DNA from: Teretinema sp964641135
GTDB taxonomy: Bacteria > Spirochaetota > Spirochaetia > Treponematales > Treponemataceae
Length of the DNA stretch: 64,000 nt
Assembly (NCBI GenBank): GCA_964641135.1
Contig: CAZXJV010000003.1
Coordinates: 1 to 64,000, forward strand
Direction of reading: 5' to 3'
In this document: positions 25,464 through 34,716 of the stretch, in pieces
How the letters are laid out: every line of letters begins with the position of its first letter
How positions within the stretch are numbered: position 1 is the stretch's first letter
Notes under the pieces: generated by a model
What the model saw: the letters and a program-made list of their open reading frames with translations, nothing else
The model's database searches: none
Told to the model about the DNA's origin: nothing
Position numbers and translations under genes: made by a program

Positions 25464-28400
25464 TTATTTGAAGATTGCTACAATGTCATGCGGCTCAAGT
25501 ACCATACTTGTGCCCCGTTCCAGGCATTGGGCAAAGGCACCAGCGGTGTCAAGACTGGTCAAACAGGCACAGTTATGCTCAACAGCTGAGCGGCGAATCC
25601 GGAAACCGTCCCTGTTTTTATCCCGGCCGCGTGTAGGCGTGTTGATGATAAGGGCCAGCTCTCCTTTCTGCAATGCATCCAGAATATTCGGCGAAGCTTC
25701 GCTTGGGCGGTTTATTTTCTGGCAGTCTACACCATTAGACATCAGATATTTCCAGGTGCCTTCGGTAGCAACGATACGCCATCCGGCATTTGCATACCGG
25801 CGAATTACTGGCAATCCCTCCGTATAGTCTCTTTCCCGCAATGAAACAGCAATAGTTCCCCGTCCGTCTGCCCCTGCGCGGATCTTTAATCCCGATGCAC
25901 GGAAACCCTTGTACAGGGCATCGGCCCAGTTCCGGGCGATTCCCAGGGCTTCTCCGGTGCTTTTCATTTCCGGTCCAAGAGCGGTTTCCACACCGTGAAG
26001 CTTTTCGAAAGAAAATACCGGCATTTTTACTGCACTGTAGCTTGATTCCGGGTACAAACCTGTTCCCCAGCCCATGTCCGCCAGCTTTTCGCCAAACATG
26101 CAGCGGGTTGCCAGCTCCACTATCGGTACACCGGTCACCTTGCTGATATACGGTACAGTGCGGCTCGATCTCGGGTTAACTTCTATAACAAAGATCTCGT
26201 CGCCTTTTGCAATAAACTGGATGTTAATCAGACCGATAACCTTCAATTCTTTTGCAAGACGGGCTGAATAGTCTGCCAGTCGGGCCTTTTGTTCAGCTGT
26301 CAAATTGGGAGCCGGGTACACAGATATACTGTCGCCGGAATGGATTCCGGTTCGTTCTATATGTTCCATAATTCCCGGTATCAGAATATCTGTGCCGTCG
26401 CATACAGCATCCACTTCTGCCTCGGTCCCCTCAATATATTTATCAACCAGGATCGGGTTGTCCTGTTGAACCTGATTTATGATATCCATAAATTCAACAA
26501 TATCCGAATCACACCAGGCAATTTCCATTCCCTGACCGCCAAGTACATAGGATGGCCTGACAAGAACGGGATATCCAAGTTCGTTCGCAGCCTGGAGGGC
26601 TTCAGGTGTAGTTAACACCGTTTTACCTGCAGCGCGCGGTATTGCGGTTGCGGCAAGGACCCGGTCAAACAGCTCGCGATCTTCTGCTCTGTCGACATCA
26701 CGTGCAGATGTTCCCAGTATGGGTACTCCCAAACCGGATATTGCTTTTGTCAGTTTTATTGCAGTTTGACCGCCAAACTGAACAACAGCGCCGACCGGGC
26801 GTTCATTTTCCACAATACTTTCAACATCCTCAGGTGTCAGCGGTTCAAAATACAAACGGTCGGCAATATCAAAATCTGTACTTACTGTTTCGGGATTGCT
26901 GTTTGCTATGATTGTTTCATAGCCCATTTCTTCCAGGGCCCACACACAATGAACAGAACAATAGTCAAACTCTATACCCTGCCCGATGCGGATAGGACCT
27001 GAACCAAGAACAAGAACCTTGCCCTTGTCGGGGCTCGCAGAATCCGGCCGCCGCCCGGCCCCGATAATATGACTGGCGTACTCTTCATCGCTGGCTTCGT
27101 TTACCGAGTTGTAGTTTGAGAAAAAATAGGGCGTCTGGGCTTCAAACTCTCCGGCACACGTATCAACCATATTGTAGCCGGGTATAATTCCATGCCGTTT
27201 GCGCAGATATCTGACCTCTTTTTCGTCTACATTCAGAAGGCGGGCAATTTCACGGTCAGGAAAACCTGCTTTTTTGGCTTCCATAAGGGTGTCATAGTCC
27301 CTGGCCCCGAACGAAATACGTTTTTCTATTTCCAGAATGTGCATCAGCCGGTCAAGAAACCACAGGTCTATTTTGGTAATTTCATGAATTTCTTCCGGGC
27401 TTGTACCTCTGCGCATCAGTTCGCTGATTTCCCATAACCGCTCATCGCTGATTTTTTCTGTTATGCGCTTCATTAATTCAGCGGTTTCCATTACAGAAAA
27501 CTTGCGATGCCACAGGGAAAACACATTCTGTTCCAGCGAGCGGATCGCCTTCATCAAGGCACCTTCAAAACTGGCGCTTATGGCCATGACCTCTCCGGTT
27601 GCCTGCATCTGGGTTCCCAGCTTGCGTTTTGCATTGACAAACTTGTCAAACGGCCATCGAGGTATCTTTACCACACAATAGTCCAACGCAGGTTCAAAGC
27701 AGGCGTAGGTTTTTCCGGTTACCGAGTTTTTTATTTCATCAAGGGTGTATCCCAAAGCTATCCGGCTTGAAACCTTTGCAATCGGATATCCGGTTGCCTT
27801 TGATGCCAGGGCCGACGAACGGCTTACACGCGGATTTACCTCGATAACAGCGTAATCCGAGGAGTCGGGATGAAGGGCATACTGTACATTACAGCCGCCT
27901 TCAACACCGAGAGCGTTAATGATATTGATGGCACTTGTGCGCAGCATCTGATGATCCTTGTCGGACAGGGTCTGGCTTGGTGCGACAACTATCGAATCTC
28001 CGGTGTGAACACCGACCGGATCAAAGTTTTCCATGTTGCAAACGATGATACAGTTGCCGGCAGCATCGCGGATAACCTCATATTCAATCTCCTTCCAGCC
28101 TGAGATACATTTTTCTATAAGAACCTGTCCAACTCGCGACAGAGCCAGTCCGTTAGGGGCGATTTCTTCCAGTTCACCTTCGTTTGCAGCTATCCCGCCG
28201 CCCGATCCGCCCAGTGTATAGGCCGGGCGGACTATTACCGGAAAGCCGATTTCCCGCGCAAAATCACGGGCATCTTCGTAGGTTGTTACCACCTTGGAGA
28301 TGATGCAGGGTTCCCCTATAGACTCCATCGTGTCCTTGAATGCCTGCCGGTCTTCAGCCTTTTTAATCGTTTCGCTTTTTGTGCCCAGCAGTCGTACATT

Positions 28401-28733
28401 ACGGTCCTCAAGCCAGCCGGAATCAGCCAGTTCCATAGCCAGATTAAGCCCTGTTTGACCGCCCAGCGTCGGCAGGATGGAATCAGGTTTTTCTATTTCA
28501 ATAATCCGCTTTACCGTATCAACTGTCAGCGGTTCGATATACACACGGTCTGCAATATCGCGATCGGTCATGATGGTCGCGGGGTTTGAATTGATCAGGA
28601 CAACCTCAAGGCCCTCTTCTTTAAGGGTCCGGCAGGCCTGTGTTCCGGCGTAATCAAATTCGGCTGCCTGACCAATAATGATCGGACCTGAACCGATAAC
28701 CAGGACTTTTTGTATTGACGGGTTGCGCGGCAT
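25464..28733 (-). CDS. carB: Carbamoyl phosphate synthase, large subunit
   Basis: The 1089-residue large subunit makes carbamoyl phosphate from bicarbonate, ammonia and two ATP for pyrimidine and arginine synthesis. It has two homologous ATP-grasp halves: KVLVIGSGPIIIGQAAEFDY near residue 9 and VLVLGSGPIRIGQGIEFDY near 577. Glycine-rich loops and the metal-binding motifs VIEVNPRVSRSSALASKATG and VIEVNPRSSRTVPYISKVTG are present, with an allosteric MGS-like domain from about 945. The length is normal. It starts 1 nt after the carA stop, so both form one operon. Confidence 0.98.
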   Translation of the reverse strand: MPRNPSIQKVLVIGSGPIIIGQAAEFDYAGTQACRTLKEEGLEVVLINSNPATIMTDRDIADRVYIEPLTVDTVKRIIEIEKPDSILPTLGGQTGLNLAMELADSGWLEDRNVRLLGTKSETIKKAEDRQAFKDTMESIGEPCIISKVVTTYEDARDFAREIGFPVIVRPAYTLGGSGGGIAANEGELEEIAPNGLALSRVGQVLIEKCISGWKEIEYEVIRDAAGNCIIVCNMENFDPVGVHTGDSIVVAPSQTLSDKDHQMLRTSAINIINALGVEGGCNVQYALHPDSSDYAVIEVNPRVSRSSALASKATGYPIAKVSSRIALGYTLDEIKNSVTGKTYACFEPALDYCVVKIPRWPFDKFVNAKRKLGTQMQATGEVMAISASFEGALMKAIRSLEQNVFSLWHRKFSVMETAELMKRITEKISDERLWEISELMRRGTSPEEIHEITKIDLWFLDRLMHILEIEKRISFGARDYDTLMEAKKAGFPDREIARLLNVDEKEVRYLRKRHGIIPGYNMVDTCAGEFEAQTPYFFSNYNSVNEASDEEYASHIIGAGRRPDSASPDKGKVLVLGSGPIRIGQGIEFDYCSVHCVWALEEMGYETIIANSNPETVSTDFDIADRLYFEPLTPEDVESIVENERPVGAVVQFGGQTAIKLTKAISGLGVPILGTSARDVDRAEDRELFDRVLAATAIPRAAGKTVLTTPEALQAANELGYPVLVRPSYVLGGQGMEIAWCDSDIVEFMDIINQVQQDNPILVDKYIEGTEAEVDAVCDGTDILIPGIMEHIERTGIHSGDSISVYPAPNLTAEQKARLADYSARLAKELKVIGLINIQFIAKGDEIFVIEVNPRSSRTVPYISKVTGVPIVELATRCMFGEKLADMGWGTGLYPESSYSAVKMPVFSFEKLHGVETALGPEMKSTGEALGIARNWADALYKGFRASGLKIRAGADGRGTIAVSLRERDYTEGLPVIRRYANAGWRIVATEGTWKYLMSNGVDCQKINRPSEASPNILDALQKGELALIINTPTRGRDKNRDGFRIRRSAVEHNCACLTSLDTAGAFAQCLERGTSMVLEPHDIVAIFK

Positions 28734-28734
28734 A

Positions 28735-29817
28735 TCAGTGTGCTCCTTTTGTGCTGTCTATCAGAGACATGAAGGTGTCAAAAAGGTAGGCGGTTTCCCG
28801 CGGTCCGGGACTGGCTTCAGGATGAAACTGAACCGAGGAAACAGGTTTGTTTTTGAAACGCAGCCCTTCAACTGAACCGTCATTGACATTAATATGGCTT
28901 ATTTCTGCTACCGCAGCATCAACGGTATCCGGTATTACACAATAGCCGTGATTCTGGCTGGACATATACACCCGCCCTGTTGCAAGGTCCTTGACCGGAT
29001 GATTCGCGCCGCGATGGCCGAATTTGAGCCGCCCGGTGTCAAACCCGGCAGCAAGAGCCAGAAGCTGATGCCCGAGACAGATCGAAAAAAGCGGAATGCC
29101 TGAATCTGCCAGCTCACGGATGTGCCTGAGAATTCCGGAACAGTCCTTGGGGTCACCGGGACCGTTGGAAAGCATAATGCCGTCCGGTTCGGAGTCGAGG
29201 ATAATGTATGCCGGCGTGTCCCAGGGCCATACTGTGACAGTACAGTCGCGGGCAAGGAGGGAGTTGATAATGTTCTGCTTCGCTCCGAAGTCCATCAGGG
29301 CAATTCTCCTGCTTCCCGTTCCACAGGTTTCGGGATGTTTACGGCTTACGCGTATAACACTGTGACGGACTGTCCACTCGCGTATTTCCGGCAGGCGGAT
29401 GCCGGGTTCACCGGGGCGCTGGGGTGTTATCAGTCCATTCATGGTACCGTTTTCCCGCAGTGTTCTGGTCAGCGCCCGGGTATCTATATCGGAAAGCACC
29501 GGAATCCGGTTTCGCGCCATATAGTCGGCAAATGATTCTTCGTTTCGGTAATTGCTCGGGAAACGTGCCAGCTCGCGTACAATAAGGGCCGAAAGCCAGG
29601 GCTTTGATGATTCTGTATCTGATTTATTCGCTCCGTAGTTGCCGATCATGGGATAGGTTAATACGACAGCCTGCCCCTCGTAGGACGGATCCGTTACTGT
29701 CTCCTGATATCCTGTCATTGAGGTTGTAAACACAACCTCGCACAGTACCTCTTTTTCCTCTCCGTGAAGGGTGCCTTCAAAGACCGTTCCGTCTTCCAGA
29801 ATCAGATAACCTTTCAT
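28735..29817 (-). CDS. carA: Carbamoyl phosphate synthase, small (glutaminase) subunit
   Basis: The 360-residue subunit hydrolyses glutamine and passes ammonia to CarB. The N-terminal CPSase domain (TTSMTGYQETVTDPSYEGQ, MIGNYG) is followed by a class I glutaminase domain with the nucleophile Cys in FSICLGHQLLAL (about residue 245) and the His-Glu of VQFHPEASPG. It is slightly shorter than the E. coli subunit but complete. GAGG precedes the ATG and a promoter lies about 35 nt further upstream. Confidence 0.97.
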   Translation of the reverse strand: MKGYLILEDGTVFEGTLHGEEKEVLCEVVFTTSMTGYQETVTDPSYEGQAVVLTYPMIGNYGANKSDTESSKPWLSALIVRELARFPSNYRNEESFADYMARNRIPVLSDIDTRALTRTLRENGTMNGLITPQRPGEPGIRLPEIREWTVRHSVIRVSRKHPETCGTGSRRIALMDFGAKQNIINSLLARDCTVTVWPWDTPAYIILDSEPDGIMLSNGPGDPKDCSGILRHIRELADSGIPLFSICLGHQLLALAAGFDTGRLKFGHRGANHPVKDLATGRVYMSSQNHGYCVIPDTVDAAVAEISHINVNDGSVEGLRFKNKPVSSVQFHPEASPGPRETAYLFDTFMSLIDSTKGAH

Positions 29818-29849
29818 TTTTGCCTCGTTTGGTGGCTTGCACCGCTGTT

Positions 29850-29878
29850 ACTGTATCATGTCACCCGCTTTGATGCAA
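29850..29878 (-). promoter_or_regulatory. carAB promoter
   Basis: Minus strand: TTGCAT (29878-29873), 17-bp spacer, TACAGT (29855-29850). The leader would be about 26 nt with GAGG before the carA ATG. Other promoter-like pairs lie further upstream in the AT-rich spacer, for example TTGTCA with AATATT. Confidence 0.45.
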
Positions 29879-29879
29879 T

Positions 29880-30096
29880 ATTTTCATGAAAAATCCTTCT
29901 GACAATTGATTTTTATGTAAAAATGAAAATACAACTGTTTATTTCTGAATAATTATGCTTTTATTGCGGTGTATTGTCCTAAAACAAATAGTATTTATGA
30001 TGTCAAACAGTATAAACAATAAAAAACTGGTTTTTTCCTGAAAAATAGTACTCAAAAAACGGGTTTCCGGAAAAAACACCAATCGTTACAATCTTT
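29880..30096. other. AT-rich spacer between carA and the glnA terminator
   Basis: About 215 nt with clearly lower GC than the surroundings, between the carA promoter and the glnA terminator. I see no convincing coding frame, tRNA or known RNA motif. The minus strand contains several promoter-like boxes (TTGACA, TTTATA, TTGTCA), so additional carAB promoters or a regulator site are possible. Confidence 0.4.
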
Positions 30097-30130
30097 AAAA
30101 AAACAAAAAAAGTCCCGGTTTCCCGGGACT
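30097..30130 (-). terminator. Intrinsic terminator of glnA
   Basis: Minus strand: AGTCCCGG and CCGGGACT (30130-30123, 30118-30111) form an 8-bp stem with a GAAA loop, followed by a long T-rich tract. Confidence 0.93.
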
Positions 30131-30189
30131 GTATCCAACAGGCTGCCGACAACTCGATCCGTGTCATCAGCCTGTACGCTTGTGTTGAA

Positions 30190-31521
30190 TCAATATTTTG
30201 CCAGATAGTTATCCACTTCCCATTTGGTTATTCGGGTTTTATAATCCAGCCACTCCAGTTCTTTTGCTTCGATGTATTTTTCAAAACTGTGTTCACCAAG
30301 GACATCCCTGATCAGCGTGTCTTTTTTCATTTCCGCGAGAGCTTCTCCAAGATCTGCCGGCAGGGCTTCAACCTTGCGGCGTTTGCGTTCGGCCGGGCTT
30401 AACTCATAGATGTTTCCATCAACCGCAGGCGGCGGCTGCATTTTTTGTTCAATCCCTTCAAGTCCGGCAGCGAGTACCAGAGCCAGTGCAAGATACGGAT
30501 TTGCTGACGGATCAGGACTGCGAAGCTCAACGCGACTTGAATGTCCGGTAGCTGTGGGAATCCGGATCAGCGGGCTCCGGTTGCGGGCTGACCAGGCAAT
30601 GTACACAGGGGCTTCATATTCCGGAACCAGACGTTTATATGAATTAACCAGGGGGTTGGTAATTGCCGTTATACCCTTCATGTGTCTCATGATGCCTGCA
30701 ATAAAATGATAAGCCTGTGGAGACAGTCCGTTCGGATCCTTTTCATTCCAGAAAGCATTTTCGTGGCCCTGCGACAAAGACATGTTCAGGTGCATACCGG
30801 AGCCTGCAATACCGAAGATCGGTTTGGGCATAAAGGTTGCATGCAGTCCATGACGGTGGGCTATTGTTTTTACTGCAAGCTTGAACGTCATCATCCGGTC
30901 AGCAGCTTCAAGGGCCTCGCAATATTTAAAGTCAATTTCATGCTGACCGTGAGCGCATTCGTGATGCGACGCTTCGATCTCGAATCCCATTTCTTCCAGG
31001 GTCAAAACCATATCTCGCCGGGCATTTTCTCCCAGATCAATCGGCCCCATGTCAAAATACCCTCCGGTATCCATGGTCCGCAAGGTCGGTTCTCCCTGCT
31101 CATTCGTATGGAAAAGGAAGAACTCCAGTTCCGGGCCCACGTTCAACGAGTATCCCATGTCGGAACATTTGGCGAGCACGTTTTTCAGAACCTGGCGCGG
31201 CGAACCAAGGAATGGTGTCCCGTCAGGCTTGTAAACATCACAGATCAGCCGGGCAACCCGGTTTGGTCCTGCCCTCCAGGGAAACAGACAGAAGGTGTTC
31301 AGGTCGGGGCGGAGCATCATGTCCGATTCTTCGATACGTACAAAGCCTTCTATGGAAGAGCCGTCAAACATACATTTGTTTTCCAGGGCTTTTTCCAGCT
31401 GTGAGATTGTTATAGCAACATTCTTGAGCGTTCCGAAAATATCGGTAAACTGAAGGCGTATAAACCGCACATCGTTTTCAGCAACAAGCTTGATAATATC
31501 GTCTTTGGTATAATTGAACAT
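30190..31521 (-). CDS. glnA: Glutamine synthetase type I
   Basis: GlnA makes glutamine from glutamate, ammonia and ATP. The 443-residue protein has the GSI beta-grasp N-terminus (RLQFTDIFGTLKNVAI), MFDGSSIEGFVRI, GPELEFFLF, and the ATP-binding signature KPIFGIAGSGMHLNMSL. Length and sequence match the short GSI-alpha (Bacillus-like) class. The ATG at 31521 gives the conserved N-terminus; a longer in-frame extension has no family support. No Shine-Dalgarno precedes it, and a promoter-like sequence ends 5 nt upstream. It is a single-gene unit closed by a good terminator. Confidence 0.96.
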   Translation of the reverse strand: MFNYTKDDIIKLVAENDVRFIRLQFTDIFGTLKNVAITISQLEKALENKCMFDGSSIEGFVRIEESDMMLRPDLNTFCLFPWRAGPNRVARLICDVYKPDGTPFLGSPRQVLKNVLAKCSDMGYSLNVGPELEFFLFHTNEQGEPTLRTMDTGGYFDMGPIDLGENARRDMVLTLEEMGFEIEASHHECAHGQHEIDFKYCEALEAADRMMTFKLAVKTIAHRHGLHATFMPKPIFGIAGSGMHLNMSLSQGHENAFWNEKDPNGLSPQAYHFIAGIMRHMKGITAITNPLVNSYKRLVPEYEAPVYIAWSARNRSPLIRIPTATGHSSRVELRSPDPSANPYLALALVLAAGLEGIEQKMQPPPAVDGNIYELSPAERKRRKVEALPADLGEALAEMKKDTLIRDVLGEHSFEKYIEAKELEWLDYKTRITKWEVDNYLAKY

Positions 31522-31526
31522 ACGGT

Positions 31527-31556
31527 ATACTAGCCGACCTGCTGGTTCTCTGACAA
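31527..31556 (-). promoter_or_regulatory. glnA promoter, apparently leaderless
   Basis: Minus strand: TTGTCA (31556-31551), 18-bp spacer, TAGTAT (31532-31527), 5 nt, ATG at 31521. No ribosome-binding site is visible. Confidence 0.45.
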
Positions 31557-31698
31557 GCACCCGCCGGTTCCGGTGTCCTGGTAGTACAGGCTGTTCAATT
31601 GTGATATTCCACGCACATGGATGCGTTAATTTCAACAGAAGTGCGGTATTCTGCACTGTTTTCTTCTATTTGCACTATTCATTCCAGGGTGAAATCTG

Positions 31699-31868
31699 TA
31701 TACTGTCATCGTAGTCAACGTAAGCAAGCGTTAAGCAACGAAGAAATCACCAGCCCGACGACCGGTCATGAATGGATACAATCCGCCTTCGTTCAGTAAA
31801 CGCTTTTGGAACCGTGCTTGAACACCCTGACGGGCGTTCAAGCCACTGAACAGGAAAAGGAACATTCC
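31699..31868 (+). promoter_or_regulatory. deaD promoter region and long structured leader
   Basis: TATACT (31699-31704) is a good -10, with only a weak TATTCA (31676-31681) at the -35 position. A transcript from here would carry a leader of about 158 nt. Near its end GCTTGAAC (31816-31823) pairs with GTTCAAGC (31836-31843), just before AAAGGAA and the ATG. Together with the glnA promoter this accounts for the 347-nt gap between glnA and the helicase gene. The rest holds nothing I recognise. Confidence 0.45.
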
Positions 31869-33779
31869 ATGACCCAAAAAATCGCTGAAGCGAAAGAACT
31901 GTCTTTCGCCGATCTCGGTCTTGATGAAGTAATTCTCAAGGCCATCGAAGTCAAGGGCTTTACCGCCCCCACACCCATTCAGGTACTTGCCATTCCGCGT
32001 CTGCTGGACGGAGATGCCAATGTTATTGCCAAAGCCCGTACCGGGACCGGCAAAACTGCCGCTTTCGGACTGCCCCTGGTACAGGAACTCCGCTCGGATA
32101 ACGGACACCCCCGCGCCCTTGTGCTTGTTCCCACCCGTGAACTGGCAATACAGGTTGCCACCGAAATAGAATCATTGCGAAGCGGTCAGTTTCCCCGAAC
32201 TGTTACTGTATATGGCGGCGCTTCCATTGTGGATCAGCTGCGCAAACTGCGAAGCGGTGTAGAAGTTGTTGTCGGAACACCCGGCCGTGTAATAGATCAC
32301 CTTGAACGCGGATCACTGGATCTGTCCAAGATTGAATACTTTATCCTTGATGAAGCCGATGAAATGCTCAATATGGGTTTTATTGATGATATAGAAGCCA
32401 TTTTCGGAAAAGCAAATCCTGATGCCCGTTCATTGATGTTTTCGGCCACCATGCCGCCTCAAATCCTGTCAATCGCTTCCAGTTTTCTGGGTGATTATGA
32501 AATCGTGGAAGAGGAATCCCGGCCTGAAGAACCGATACTGACTGAACAGTATTGGTGGCAGGTACGCGAGGATGATAAAACAGAAGCACTGGTAAGGCTG
32601 ATAGATTCGGCACAGGATTTTTACGGATTGGTGTTTTGTCAAACAAAGGCGGACACCGATGCTGTGGCCCGCGAGCTGGATGAACGCCATTATCAGGCTG
32701 CAGCCCTGCATGGCGATATCGCACAAAGCCAGCGTGAAAAGATCCTTGGACGTTTCCGCAATAAAAAAACCCGCATACTGGTTGCTACTGATGTTGCAGC
32801 ACGCGGTATTGATGTTGAAGGACTAACCCATGTTATCAATTATGCATTGCCCTTTGACGGTCCTACCTACACGCATCGCATCGGTCGCACAGGCCGGGCC
32901 GGTGCCAGCGGTATTGCGGTTACCTTTGTGCGGCCTGAAGAACGACGCCGGCTTGGCTATCTGCGCCATCATGCCCGCGGAGAGATAAAAGAAGGCAAGA
33001 TTCCCTCTGTTGAAGAAGTTCTTACAATCAAACGCGAACGGCTTATGGAAACCACCCGTACCGCGGTTGCTTCATTTTTACCGGTAACAGACGGAGAAAC
33101 CGTATCCAATGCTGCCGGAACAGTACCCCGGGAATTGACTGCCTTTGCTGCGGAGCTGGTAAAAGATCGTGACGCGGAGGCTGTCCTTGCTGCGGTTCTT
33201 GCGGTTGAATACGGCCGCGAGGTTTCTGCAGAACAGTATCGCGAGATTCGACAGATGCGCAGTAATGCTGCAGATCGTACCCATGTTCGTCTGTACATTG
33301 GACTGGGCCGCCGGGATGGAATGACCCGTCGCGGAATTGCCCAGTTTTTCAGGGACCTGCTTGGCATTCCCGAACGTCTTGTTGACCGGATAGAAGTTAT
33401 GGACGCTTTTTCGCTTGCCACACTTCCAGCAGATGCAGCGGTCGCTGCTCTTGATCTTTCAAAACAGCGGCGTAATGTACCTCATATGCATGTTGATGTT
33501 AAGGACGGCGGCGGGGATTTTTCTTCCGGTCCACGGCCCGGACGGCCCCGCTTTTCACGCGGTCCGGAAGGCGGACGCGGATTTGAAGGCGGGCGCGGCC
33601 CGGGCGGTCATGGCCCCCGCGGCGACCGTGGCGGTTACGCCGGCCGTGGTGAACGACAGGACAGGGGCGGATACAAGGATCGCCCTGAACGGGCCGAGCG
33701 TTCCGAAGGCCGTCCGGTACGTACACGGGCCACAAAACCGGCCGGTGCAAAAGCCTATAAACAAAAATCGCAGGATTGA
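31869..33779 (+). CDS. deaD: DEAD-box ATP-dependent RNA helicase, CsdA/DbpA-like
   Basis: The 636-residue protein has the Q motif (GFTAPTPIQ), Walker A ARTGTGKTA, PTRELA, GTPGRV, the DEAD box (LDEADEM), SAT, and in the second RecA domain ARGIDVEG and HRIGRTGRAG. A DbpA-type RNA-binding domain follows (about residues 450-545). The C-terminal tail, from about 555, is rich in Gly, Arg and Asp (RGG-like). Such helicases unwind rRNA and mRNA structures in ribosome assembly and cold adaptation. The ATG at 31869 has AAAGGAA upstream and starts the conserved N-terminus. The long leader suggests post-transcriptional control. Confidence 0.95.
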   Translation: MTQKIAEAKELSFADLGLDEVILKAIEVKGFTAPTPIQVLAIPRLLDGDANVIAKARTGTGKTAAFGLPLVQELRSDNGHPRALVLVPTRELAIQVATEIESLRSGQFPRTVTVYGGASIVDQLRKLRSGVEVVVGTPGRVIDHLERGSLDLSKIEYFILDEADEMLNMGFIDDIEAIFGKANPDARSLMFSATMPPQILSIASSFLGDYEIVEEESRPEEPILTEQYWWQVREDDKTEALVRLIDSAQDFYGLVFCQTKADTDAVARELDERHYQAAALHGDIAQSQREKILGRFRNKKTRILVATDVAARGIDVEGLTHVINYALPFDGPTYTHRIGRTGRAGASGIAVTFVRPEERRRLGYLRHHARGEIKEGKIPSVEEVLTIKRERLMETTRTAVASFLPVTDGETVSNAAGTVPRELTAFAAELVKDRDAEAVLAAVLAVEYGREVSAEQYREIRQMRSNAADRTHVRLYIGLGRRDGMTRRGIAQFFRDLLGIPERLVDRIEVMDAFSLATLPADAAVAALDLSKQRRNVPHMHVDVKDGGGDFSSGPRPGRPRFSRGPEGGRGFEGGRGPGGHGPRGDRGGYAGRGERQDRGGYKDRPERAERSEGRPVRTRATKPAGAKAYKQKSQD

Positions 33780-33785
33780 CAGACC

Positions 33786-33815
33786 GATGACAAAGGCGGT
33801 TCCGCCTTTGTCATC
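33786..33815. terminator. Hairpin between convergent helicase and PAP2-like genes
   Basis: A perfect inverted repeat of 14 bp (33786-33799 and 33802-33815, key part GACAAAGGCGG) lies between the two stop codons. No T-tract follows on either strand, so it may end transcripts with other help or only protect 3' ends. Confidence 0.55.
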
Positions 33816-33837
33816 AGACAGTTCCCGGTAACAGCGG

Positions 33838-34716
33838 TTAACAATTAGTCTTGTATGAGTTCAGCCAGCGTTGCAGCGGGGTGATCCAGTAATCATCATT
33901 GCAACCTTCAAGAAAAAGCTGTTCATACATGTCTGCGATATGTTCCCGAATTGCTGCTGCCTTGCCTGTTTCGACTGACGGAGATTCAATAAACAGAGCA
34001 TTGATAAAGGTTGTAACCTCGGTTGGAGTAACGTCTGCCGGGGTTATCTGTGTCATTGCATACAGGGCTGCCGGTATACAGTTGACGCTATGCTGTTTGA
34101 TATACAATACCGTTTCTGTAATTTGTACAGCACCTGCAAACAATTCCCGGTCAAGTGCCTGGCGTTCTGTTTCTGTTAATTCCAGTTCTTTCATTGTTTT
34201 TCGGAAAAAACTGTAGCATAGTACAACGATTATAACGTGCAGACTTGGAACGCACAGATAATGCGGATCAAACAGATGGATAGTCAAAAATTTTCCGCGC
34301 CGGTATTTCGGACGGTCGGTTGTAGTCATTCTGTAACGGTACACCTCTGATGCATCGCGGTAACAGCGGTCAACCAATAGCAAAAAGTCAACGATGACCG
34401 GAATTGCAACACGGCGGCCGAATCGTCTGAGCACGTAACCGAGCGGACGTATCCAGAATGCAACAAAATCCAGATAGATATGAACCATTCCGGGAATAAA
34501 GGGAACGGCCTCATCCAGTTCATGGTCAACATGGATGATCGGAATTTTTTTGAATCCGAATTTGACAGCAAACTGTAAAAAGAAGAAATCGCGAAGCACA
34601 GTAATCACATACACCGCGAAAGGCTTAAACGCCTGAAAACTGGTCAGACAGGTAAAAAATACCGGCAGGATGTGATCTGTCCTGGTGGTCATATTGCGGT
34701 TCACTTTCTGTCTCAT
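33838..34716 (-). CDS. PAP2-like integral membrane protein
   Basis: The 292-residue protein has several hydrophobic segments and motifs recalling PAP2-type lipid phosphatases/phosphotransferases of the inositol-phosphorylceramide-synthase group: AVPFIPGMVHIYLDFVAF, then CVPSLHVIIVVL (PSLH motif) and YIKQHSVNCIPAAL, where the family usually has a QHY..D element. The Asp normally following the second His is missing, so catalysis is uncertain. The C-terminal 100 residues are polar and unrecognised. The ATG overlaps the metH stop by 4 nt, so it is co-translated with the methionine genes although the link is not obvious. Confidence 0.6.
   Translation of the reverse strand: MRQKVNRNMTTRTDHILPVFFTCLTSFQAFKPFAVYVITVLRDFFFLQFAVKFGFKKIPIIHVDHELDEAVPFIPGMVHIYLDFVAFWIRPLGYVLRRFGRRVAIPVIVDFLLLVDRCYRDASEVYRYRMTTTDRPKYRRGKFLTIHLFDPHYLCVPSLHVIIVVLCYSFFRKTMKELELTETERQALDRELFAGAVQITETVLYIKQHSVNCIPAALYAMTQITPADVTPTEVTTFINALFIESPSVETGKAAAIREHIADMYEQLFLEGCNDDYWITPLQRWLNSYKTNC

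Noticed and set aside
30682..31404. Plus-strand open frame of 240 codons opposite glnA
   Set aside because: Antisense to a highly conserved enzyme. Composition is not protein-like.
31522..31656. N-terminal extension of glnA to 31656
   Set aside because: Glutamine synthetases start at the equivalent of ATG 31521, and the extension crosses the promoter region.
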